From Bryopsis sp. KO-2023 (Eukaryota > Chlorophyta > Ulvophyceae > Bryopsidales > Bryopsidaceae), in assembly GCA_030272585.1 (NCBI GenBank), contig BSYQ01000007.1, positions 3,972,001 through 4,036,000 of the forward strand: 64,000 nt of DNA, written 5' to 3'. This document shows positions 56,120 to 64,000 of the stretch, in pieces. Each line of letters starts with the position of its first letter. Positions within the stretch are counted from its first letter, which is position 1. The translations under genes and the position numbers were made by a program. Under the pieces are notes generated by a model. It was not told the origin of the DNA and did not search any database. It was given only the letters and a program-made list of their open reading frames with translations.

Positions 56120-56678
56120 TTACTTCTTCATGTACACCTTCCCCCCGATGATCTTATTTGCAGGCTTCCCACGAATCATTGCACTCCTCGCAAACTGGGT
56201 TCCACACTGGGGACACTTGAGGTCTTTGTTGGTGTAGTCCTGGGGAGCCCAATCAGTCCAAGATTTTTACAAAATATAATAATAGTGTGGGGATGAAAAA
56301 AAAATCCTCAACAGGGGACCTTTCATTCTACACGTTAGTTGATATTTAGCTGGAAAATGTGGTCCCAGTGAATTGATGGGGCTCACCTCGACTATCCGCT
56401 CATGCCAGCATTTGACCAGTGATCCAGTTCCCCCTTTGCGATACTGAACTCCCCCCCAAAAAAAAGCCAAAAAAATATTAATAGCTTAAAGGTTAAGTCT
56501 TAATGGCAGTTTTGAACCGATCAAGTTACCACATCGACAAAACGTTTTCAGCTTTTATTCGAAGATTTCGTGAAACGCTGCCAGACTGACTGCTGACCTT
56601 GTACAGCTGGAATCTGCACTTCTGGCAGAAAATTTTCACGGTCTTTTTCGGGCCTTTTTTGCTGGGTTGTGCCATCAT
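56120..56678 (-). CDS. Small zinc-ribbon protein of unknown function
   Basis: Three minus-strand exons: 56678-56598, 56443-56387 and 56239-56120 (stop TAA), all phase 0, giving ~85 residues. The basic N-terminus (KKGPKKTVK) is followed by FCQKCRFQLYK, YRKGGTGSLVKCWHERIVE and KCPQCGTQFARSAMIRGKPANKIIGGKV. Paired CxxC motifs form a zinc ribbon. Similar short proteins of unknown role occur in algae as far as I recall; a nucleic-acid or ribosome role is only a guess. Start at 56678 or 56675 (two adjacent Met codons). Confidence 0.75.
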
Positions 56679-58478
56679 CACAGTTGCCCTGGCAAAAAAA
56701 GCAAAAAAACAAAACACCTGAACAACTCCCAGCATCGAATCGGACGTCGGTCAAAGAGATGATTATGAAGAGGGGGGCTGGCCATTGTATTTTGGTCCAA
56801 AAGTCTCTGTGAGCAAACCTCCCACAGACAATCCTCCCCTGAGACCTCTTTTCGGCACTGATTATTTAATATATTTTAATTTACTTCATTATGAGACTGG
56901 CTTTCAAATGTCCACACACCTGAAAGCATGCCCCCTGAACTGCAGAGGCTTAGGTAACCTTTGCCTCTCCCATCGCCTGAGAACACATCCATAAGCTACC
57001 TGTAACCCACAACCAATTCACTGTTCCAAACTGCAACCCCCTCTGAAGGCATTTGCAAGGAAATCTTTCAGCCGATCGCTGATCTGATGGGTGAGAAACA
57101 TCGCGTGTTATTGACATCCAATGCGGAGAATGCCCTACCCCAAGCCGAAAAATGAATGAAGGCTCACACGTCGATTAAAACCTCCAGCGAAAAACGTCCG
57201 CGCTCTGTGTGCAGCGCTGAACAATGGAGGAGGTGAGACCAGCGCCATCCATGAAAATCTATCCTGGAGGAGATTTCGCCAATTTTGGCTCCAACGAGAA
57301 GCGTGAGATGGCCATTAAATATTCTGGTGGCTGTTTTTTTTTGCTGTTTCCCAAAAAATTATTAATGTTTAATTTATACAGAAAAGAATTCGGGTGCCCA
57401 ACCATCCACAGATTCAAACAAGTGTGAGTCTCGAATTGTTTTGAGGGGAGGTGTTTCGTCAACAATGCAGTGTAAAATGGGTAGTATTTCAATGCAGTAG
57501 AGAACACAGAGGACACCAAATTCCGGCAAGGCGGATAACATGTTACACAACACCGTCTCCTTTTATCCTCATAACTCCCAGAAACACTGGGAGTCAACAC
57601 ATGGTCTTCCATTTCCCCAACCGTAATCTCTGAAAGTACCGAAATAAAACAATTGCAGATCACACTGAGATCTTCCCATCCGGCCGCCTCTCACTCATTC
57701 CAAGAAAAGACATTCTACTTTCCATTAAAGACCATAAGCTCAAATCTTTGTCAGCTCTTTCCTTCAACCTTTCCCCATTTTCTATATGCAGACCTCCTGA
57801 TGATTGGTGCTTCTTCTCTACACATTATGGTTGGATGCTTTTCAAAACAAAACAAAGCACAATCGAGAGGCGGGGCAGCTTCATTTTCTTTTCGAGGAAT
57901 AACAGCCTCTTAATTTTGTTTTACAATAATCCACTCCTTTCATCGCATGTCCAGTGAGACAGCACAACATGACAGCACCACCTTCATGTTTCGTTCGAAA
58001 AGGAACCTACGATTTCGTAGCGTAAAGACAGCTCTCAATATTCTTTTCCCAAAAAAAAACGAATCCACTAAACCATGGCCAAAGTACAAAAATTTCCACG
58101 CAAAAGAAACAAATCAAAAAAATCTGCAGGGTTCCTAAAAGTAGCTCATACAATCCAAGAGTTTTTGAGTCAGCCTTCACAAATGTAGTTTTCCACGATA
58201 ATAGGGGAGGGTGGCCCTATCTCAAAAACGACCCCCCCCCCCCCAAGCCACATAACAACTCCCGAATAAAAATACAAAAAAAAAGATTCCTCACCCTGCC
58301 TACAGTTTTTCCAAAAAGGACTGCTTCAATGCTGAAAACTGTACAAGGTGCCACATCGAGGGGTGTGTGTGTGTGTGTCTTTATTTCAACCCAAAGTTGA
58401 GGAAAAAACCCCTTGTTTCTGACTTTATCTTCTGGAAAAAAACCCATATATACATATATGTACATGTATATATCAACA
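56679..58478. other. Gene-poor interval
   Basis: About 1.8 kb, AT-rich, with C runs (58229-58243) and a (TG)n stretch near 58366. An ATG at 57224 opens 67 codons without motifs. I see no supported gene. Confidence 0.5.
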
Positions 58479-59417
58479 TCAAGAAAACTCAACTATCCCT
58501 CCACATTCCGCTTTCAAGGCGATCAAAGCCTTCAGGACAAACCAGATGATCTGTGTCCCCACCGCAAAAATCAACCCTGCCAAAATCAACCTCCCCACCT
58601 TCAAATTTTTCAATTCATCGACACCACCCAGCTGCCCCAGATTGCTGCAGAACATCAACCTCGACACCAGCTCCGAAATGTAAACCGCCACTGAAGGGAC
58701 GAAAAACCCCAACCAGAAATGATAGAACAGCCCGACAAGCCAGCAGGAGTATTGCCCCGGCTGGAGGGGGTCCCTTTTCACAGGGAATCCTAGAGCAGTT
58801 GCTCGAACAAGGATGCCCTCCGTTACCCAGCCGAGTCTGTTCACCGCATGGTCAACTTCTGGACTAGCATTGCATGCATCGCATAGATTCATCACCCAAA
58901 CAGTGCTGAGCAATGCACCCACCAGGTGAACCCAAAAATGCCTCCTGAATGGCAATCGGTGCAAAGCTGTGAAGAACAACGAACAAACCGGTGTATGGGA
59001 GAAGAGCCTCATCACGAGCAATTTGGGAACCCATAGTTGAACGGGGTCATGCACGAAAAAGGTTACTCCACCGCCGATCACCACCAGCATGCGAAAGAGG
59101 GACATCATCCTTTGTCTGTTGGCGTTGTATCGAGCGGAATTGCACACCATCATTCCCAAAAACGTAAGCGGGCAGCAGACGGTCGTGAACAGGTACCAGA
59201 CGTGGTGCAATATCGTGTGGAACGAGCTCGGGCTCGCGAAGTTGGAGACTTTCGAGGGACCGGAGAAAATCGCAAAACAGAAAATGATGCGATCCCATTG
59301 CGTCCAGACGGGAGCCTGATTCCTCACGAAAGCCGCTTCGTCCTTTTCTCGAGCATACCCTAGCCAATGATCGAAAACAGGAGGGGCGGGTGGATTTCCC
59401 ACACTCGACGGATCCAT
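58479..59417 (-). CDS. Multi-pass membrane protein of unknown function, intronless
   Basis: 312 codons from ATG 59417. It has about six or seven hydrophobic segments, for example around residues 42-62, 72-95, 105-125, 165-185, 230-255 and 283-305. It also has many Trp, His and Cys residues (HHVWYLF, RRHFWVHLV, YHFWLGFF). There is no N-terminal signal peptide. I do not recognise the family. Length, uniform hydrophobic pattern and a single uninterrupted frame make it a convincing gene. Confidence 0.7.
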   Translation of the reverse strand: MDPSSVGNPPAPPVFDHWLGYAREKDEAAFVRNQAPVWTQWDRIIFCFAIFSGPSKVSNFASPSSFHTILHHVWYLFTTVCCPLTFLGMMVCNSARYNANRQRMMSLFRMLVVIGGGVTFFVHDPVQLWVPKLLVMRLFSHTPVCSLFFTALHRLPFRRHFWVHLVGALLSTVWVMNLCDACNASPEVDHAVNRLGWVTEGILVRATALGFPVKRDPLQPGQYSCWLVGLFYHFWLGFFVPSVAVYISELVSRLMFCSNLGQLGGVDELKNLKVGRLILAGLIFAVGTQIIWFVLKALIALKAECGGIVEFS

Positions 59418-59796
59418 CGCGGGGCTCAGCGCCCAGTTCTCGATGTGAATAAACCGAAATGGATGTTTCTGCTACAACCGGATATGGCACTGGGGAGTGA
59501 CTGGGATCACAAAAGTTCGTTTCGAAGCCTCGAATACCATTGGCTAAATTAGCCCTGTTTCGAACTGCACTTCAGCAAAGAGTGCTGAGATACCGTATGT
59601 GGTTGAAATTGTTGTACTAGCTGCATTTTTAGTGTGGCAAAAACTTAATATTACCGCCAAATGCTGAATTATGCCGCCGAATGTTGAATTTTGCCGCCGC
59701 CCGACTGGCAGACGTGCCTTTGGGGACGGGATGTCGCGATGTCGGTCGACAGGCGACCCGCGTATGTATGTCAGACCGAAAAAAAGGGGGGGGTTG

Positions 59797-59822
59797 GTTT
59801 AGGGTGTAGGGTTTAGGGTTAG
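59797..59822 (+). repeat. Short telomere-like (TTTAGGG)n tract
   Basis: GGTTTAGGGTGTAGGGTTTA followed by GGGTTAG contains two TTTAGGG units and a degenerate one. It is short enough to be chance but stands next to a broken retroelement. Confidence 0.5.
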
Positions 59823-59917
59823 CGCGACCGGCTCGCGCCAAGCGAGTGGGCTAAATAAGCGCGGGTTTGACCGGCGAGCCGGCGCGCGGCCGAGCGACCG
59901 CGAGGTAGGGTGTCGCC

Positions 59918-59950
59918 CCATAATCGCTACTCCCATAATCGCTACTCCCA
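59918..59950 (+). repeat. Two-copy 15-bp tandem repeat
   Basis: CCCATAATCGCTACT occurs twice in succession. Confidence 0.9.
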
Positions 59951-60051
59951 TTGTAAAAGATTATTCGTCCGACCGACCGACCAACCGTCCAGCAAAGAGT
60001 GATAGTAACCAAGAGTCTTCGAACAGAGTTCGAAACGAACAACAGCGAACC

Positions 60052-63000
60052 TTAGAGTGACACCAGACGAGACCAAACGACACCAAACCAACCGAACTTT
60101 ACCAAGCCACTCACAGGGATTAGTTTCACCATCTTACTGACTTTTTCAACCACTACTAACAGCCCATTCAACTCTTCCACCAAAGGTAAACCAAAAACAA
60201 AATCCATGGTAATCACATCCCACAGCCTTCCTGGGATTTCCAATGGTTGCAATTTTCCCCCTGATCTTTTCCTTTCCACTTTCTGAGCTGCACAATCAGG
60301 GCAGTCATGAACAAACTTTCTCACATCTGAAATCATTCTTGGCCAATAAAAACGTCTTTCCACCTGGTTCAATGTTTTCCACACACCCCAATGTCCATCA
60401 CTGTGAAGCTTTTCAATCATTTGCATCTTCACCTCATTACCAGCACCTTCTGGCACATACACTCTCCACACCTTTGGCCCTGCTTCCTGTTTCCCCTTTT
60501 TCTGAAAGAGCAGTCCCTGCTCATCCTTCCATTCCTCGAACATATGACCTTGTGCCAGGTTGTGTCTCACTGACTTGGCTCTCTCATCAGTTTCCAATGC
60601 ACTGATAATGATCTCTTTCCATTGTTCCCACTCTTGCGTCTCCAATAGGAACAGCTGTGCACTCATTTGGTCATCAGAAGAGGCACCACTTCTTTCCTCT
60701 GGTGGAGTGCCCGTCGGTGAAACTGATTTTCGAGAGATCGCATCAGCTGCATTGTTTGCTTTTCCGGGCCGGTAAGTAATCTTCAATCGATAATCAGTCA
60801 AGGTTTCCATCCACCTTGCTTGTCTGCCCGTCAAATCTTTCTTCTTGAGGAAGTGCTCGAGGCCCTTGTGGTCGGTGATGACCTCATGTTCATGACCATT
60901 CAACAGGTATGGCCGCCACATCTTGATCGCTTTGATGATGGCCAATAATTCCTGCTCCCACACCGGATAATTGCGTTCGTGTCGATTGAATTTGTAGGAG
61001 CCGTAGGCCACAGGGTGCCATCGACCCTCATGCTCCTGGGATAAAATCATGCCACATGCTACTCCACTGGCATCAGTTTCAACTCGGAATGCTCTCGTCG
61101 TATCCGGGATCTTCAGGATCGGTGCTTCACACAGCAGGCGTTTCAACTGTTGGAAAGCTTTCTCGGCATCACTGGACCACTTCCAAGGGTTTCCTTTTTT
61201 CGTCAACTCCGTCAACGGTAACGCGACCTTGCTGTAATTTTGGATAAATCGTCTGTAATATCCCGTTAGACCCAAAAACGACTGGATGTCTTTAACACAG
61301 CCAGGACGCTCCCATTCGCTGACCGTTTTCACCTTATCATCCATCACTTCCAAATTTCCTTGACCCACAAAATGGCCTAAAAACTCGATTCTCTTTTGGA
61401 AAAACTCGCACTTTTCTGGTCGTGCTTTCAACTGATTTTCCCTCAAATTTTCCAAAACTCGGCGAACATCTGCAATATGTTGTTCAAAGCTATCACTGTA
61501 TATCAAAATATCATCAATAAACACCTGGACGCATTTGTCGATTTCTTCTTTCAAAATATCATTCATTAACTCCATAAAACTCGCAGGAGCGTTAATGAGG
61601 CCAAAAGGCATGACCTGATATTGATAATGGCCATACCGACATCGAAATGCGGTTTTGTGTTCATCACCTTCTTTCATTCTCAGCTGGTGATAACCTGATC
61701 GAAGATCGATTTTTGACATCCATTTTGCTGATTTTACTTGGTCAAAGAGGTCATCCTGATGGGGCAGAGGGTATTTGTTGGGAACCGTCTGAGCATTCAA
61801 TTGGCGATAATCCACCGCCATTCGCCGTTTGCCATTCTTCTTACTCACAAATACCAGCGGAGCCGCATACGCACTGGTGGATCTCTCAATGAACTGTTTA
61901 GATAAGAGCTCCTTAATTTGCTTTCTCATCTCCTCGTAGTCTTCTGGGGAGTAACGATACGATGCCTTGCTTGCCGGCGTTGCGCCAGGTTCTTCCAGAA
62001 TTGCATGGTCATACTTCCCACGATGAGGGGGCAACTCGTTCGGTTCCTCAAACACATCGCTGTAGTCCGCCAAGATTGTCCAAAGTTGGTCTTTGACTGC
62101 GGGATCCTCATGTCCTCGACATACGTCTTCCAACTCCGGTGTGATTGGGGACTCACGCTTTTGAACCACAACTGGTGGTGACGTCCGCTTTGGGCTCTGT
62201 GTCCGAAACCCCGTTGACCCAAAACCACCACCACTCCGCTTGGTATCCCTCAACTCAGGTACCTCCTTAATTGTTACTGGGCACACCTGCTCCATAATCA
62301 GCTGTGCTACTCGATCTCCTTTCTTTACTTCAAAATCTCGCTCGCCCATATTGATCAACAACACTTTTACTGGTCCTCTGTAGTCCGTATCCACCACACC
62401 AGCTCCCACATCAATACAGTGCTTAGCAGCCAATCCCGATCGTGGTGCGATTCTTCCATATGCACTCCTTGGGATTTCCATTGCAATATCTGTACTGACC
62501 AACATTCTCCCTTTAGCTGGCACTTGGCACGATTCCGAACTGTAGAGATCATATCCTGCAGCATCTGTACTCCCTTTCGTAGGCATTTTTGCCTTCTCCG
62601 ACAACTTTTTCACGTTCAACGTCTCACTCAGTACTGTCAAAACATCCACATCTCGATCTTTTCCTGGCATCTGTCCAGCTTGGACACAAACATTGTCCAC
62701 CCATATTCTTTTTTCTTTCCATCCAATATTTGGTTGAAACTTTTCCAACCATGGCTGTCCCAATATCAAATCATATGTACTCAAATCAGTAACTTGTGGC
62801 TTGATCCTACATTCAAACTTGCCCAACTGCAACACCAATGCATTTTGCAAACAAGAAACCTCTTGGGTCTTTCCATTTGCCAATTCCACTCTTGAAGGAC
62901 CACACTTCCCAGTGTCCTTCAACTCAAACCCTCTTCTTTCGACATACTTTTTTGCGAGAAAGTTCCCAGTCGAACCAGAATCCACAAGTACAAAAACATT

Positions 63001-63185
63001 CTTATCATTCAGCTTCCCATTCACCGTCAGCAGCTTGTTTTTTCCTTTCACAGAATGCACTGGGGAGCAATACTCTGAGGCTACTTCTCCTCCATACTTC
63101 TCCTTTTGCACATCCCAAAGGTTCTGCTTCCGCTCCTCCTCCAAACTGGAACCTTCACAGTCTAGAGAGCTTGGCAGTTTTCCGA
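60052..63185 (-). CDS. Pol polyprotein with protease, dUTPase, RT, RNase H and partial integrase
   Basis: The frame lies -1 relative to Gag and overlaps its end (63162-63185). Domains, numbered from an internal TTG at 63144: aspartic protease (FVLVDSGSTGNF, ~54), and dUTPase (~178-330) with all five motifs: AAGYDLYS, APRSGLA, GVVDTDYRG, KGDRVAQL and RSGGGFGSTG. RT has VDYRQLNAQT, KIDLRSGYHQ, MPFGLINAPASF and FIDDILIYSD. RNase H has VETDASG and TDHKGLEHFL. Integrase has the zinc finger (HSDGHWGVWKT to CPDCAAQK) and TMDFVFGLP, then coding similarity ends. The tail before the stop at 60052 looks non-homologous. Likely inactive for integration. Confidence 0.9.
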
Positions 63186-64000
63186 CTGTGGTGGGGCGGA
63201 AGGCTCAGGTGCTGTCAAAGCATTGAGAGTAGGTGCCTTGTCCATTCTCACAGGGCTCCTTGACCTTCCCCTTGGGCTTTCCTCACGTTGACGAAAAGCG
63301 AATCCACTATCCGGTGAGGCTGACCTTTCCCTTCTTTGACCACCTTGGTTTCCTCGACGTCGACAGTCTCTCGTCAAATGGCCTTTAATTCCACAGTGTC
63401 CACATGGTTTGGCTTGTTTACACTCATGTGATCGATGTCCGGTTCTGCCACAAAACATACATGTCTTCCTGGGGCATGCGAAAGCGTAATGGCCCTTTTC
63501 TCCACAGTGGTGACACTCCACTTGTGCCCTTTGGTACACTGGCTTGGGCTCTTGTTTCACATTCTTGAGCTCTTGCAGTTCCTGGCCCATTTGAGTCAAC
63601 ATCTCCATAACCAGCTTCATGTTCTCTTCGTCCTTTTTATTTTTCTCCTCTTTGGTTTCCTTCTCCTTAATTGCCGCCAAAGCAGGACTCAAAACCTTCT
63701 TTGTGATGCTCCACATATATTTTATCATCTCCACCAAAGGCAATTTCCCCAATAATTTGAATCCACGACCCAGTGCATTCATCACCTTTTTTACTTCCAT
63801 TACGCAAAAAGCCAATCCATTCAGAATGAGTAAAATAAGGACGCCACCCAAAAACTCCGATATTTCAGCTCCCTTAGCAATTTTCCACAACTTATACACT
63901 CCACTGATAGGGTCCTTCACGAATCTCCATCCAAAAGCAAACAATTTTCTCCCCAGCTCCATGCTCACATCCTTCATCAGAGTGAGACAACACCACACCG
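63162..64000 (-). CDS. Gag protein, partial, with three CCHC zinc knuckles
   Basis: Frame open from the window end to the TAG at 63162. A hydrophobic segment (GGVLILLILNGLAFCVMEV), a Lys/Glu-rich coiled region and three consecutive CX2CX4HX4C knuckles are visible: CHHCGEKGHYAFAC, CMFCGRTGHRSHEC and CGHCGIKGHLTRDC. A Ser/Arg/Pro-rich tail follows. The knuckles bind the element RNA during packaging. The start lies beyond 64000. Confidence 0.85.
   Translation of the reverse strand, partial: VWCCLTLMKDVSMELGRKLFAFGWRFVKDPISGVYKLWKIAKGAEISEFLGGVLILLILNGLAFCVMEVKKVMNALGRGFKLLGKLPLVEMIKYMWSITKKVLSPALAAIKEKETKEEKNKKDEENMKLVMEMLTQMGQELQELKNVKQEPKPVYQRAQVECHHCGEKGHYAFACPRKTCMFCGRTGHRSHECKQAKPCGHCGIKGHLTRDCRRRGNQGGQRRERSASPDSGFAFRQREESPRGRSRSPVRMDKAPTLNALTAPEPSAPPQSENCQAL

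Larger units (their letters stand above)
59418..60051. other. GC-rich junction with short repeats next to a truncated retroelement
   Basis: It holds a degenerate ~20-bp tandem (TTACCGCCAAATGCTGAA-like, three units at 59652-59700), telomere-like TTTAGGG units (59797-59822), a two-copy CCCATAATCGCTACT repeat (59918-59950) and a GACC run (59968-59984). Part may be the 3' LTR of the adjacent element. No gene was recognised. Confidence 0.5.
60052..64000 (-). mobile_element. Ty3/gypsy element with dUTPase, broken in the integrase, 5' end outside the window
   Basis: Read on the minus strand: Gag with zinc knuckles, then Pol with protease, dUTPase, RT, RNase H and the start of integrase. Integrase sequence stops near 60105, shortly after its first catalytic Asp region, and unrelated GC-rich sequence follows. 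The 5' LTR would lie beyond 64000. The sequence from about 60050 downward may be an LTR joined to pol by internal deletion, since it starts TGTCACTC on the element strand; this is unproven. Confidence 0.85.

Noticed and set aside
57224..57427. Short frame beginning MEEVRPAPSMK
   Set aside because: Only 67 codons, ends in low-complexity sequence, and no downstream exon could be linked.
1..64000. CRISPR arrays or bacterial operons
   Set aside because: No regularly spaced repeats with unique spacers, and the genes have spliceosomal introns.

Overview
This is nuclear DNA of a eukaryote. Genes are split by many GT-AG introns of about 60-500 bp with T-rich acceptors, genes lie on both strands, and there are no bacterial operons. 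The gene content points to a flagellated alga with a complex plastid. SufD (plastid Fe-S assembly) begins with a signal peptide followed by a transit-like region. A calcium-dependent protein kinase is present, and three genes belong to the cilium/basal body programme (DNAAF6, PIBF1/CEP90, DNAAF5). A chromerid such as Chromera is my best guess, by inference only. Short TTTAGGG-type telomere-like motifs occur, which fits but does not prove this. Layout: 1-208 is the tail of a proline-rich protein. 1123-3022 is a repeat with about 195-bp terminal inverted repeats, and a second, left-truncated copy lies at about 29070-30654. 3687-7739 is a DEG9-type serine protease. 8316-11105 is an IQ/ankyrin protein resembling IQANK1. 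11367-16257 (minus) is PIBF1/CEP90, head-to-head with DNAAF6 at 16556-17131. 17715-19275 (minus) is SRP19. 21545-21928 (minus) and 23025-23306 (plus) are two divergent, related small membrane proteins. 24377-28118 is a DIRS-like tyrosine-recombinase retrotransposon. 30707-34849 (minus) is SufD, with a small unknown gene starting 44 bp away on the other strand. 36373-37890 is an intronless CDPK. 38706-41150 is a PARP6/8-like ADP-ribosyltransferase. 41812-47617 is a complete LTR retrotransposon with identical 171-bp LTRs. 49256-51643 (minus) is a mitoferrin-like carrier, divergent from DNAAF5 (51816-55962). 56120-56678 (minus) is a small zinc-ribbon protein. 58479-59417 (minus) is an unknown multi-pass membrane protein. 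60052-64000 (minus) is a second Ty3/gypsy element that carries a complete dUTPase and is broken inside its integrase. Functionally the host genes cover organelle proteostasis and iron handling (DEG9, SufD, mitoferrin), axonemal dynein and basal body assembly (DNAAF5, DNAAF6, PIBF1), calcium and ADP-ribose signalling (CDPK, PARP) and protein targeting (SRP19). The three retroelements represent two classes and are the most unusual part of the window. The DIRS-like element has a UAAUG stop-start junction, a single in-frame UAG between RT and RNase H, and a 1.2-kb dual-frame overlap. The LTR element places its first ATG on the LTR/primer-binding-site junction. The second LTR element encodes a dUTPase between protease and RT. 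Exon boundaries were inferred by eye from GT-AG signals, reading phase and family resemblance. No alignment was run.
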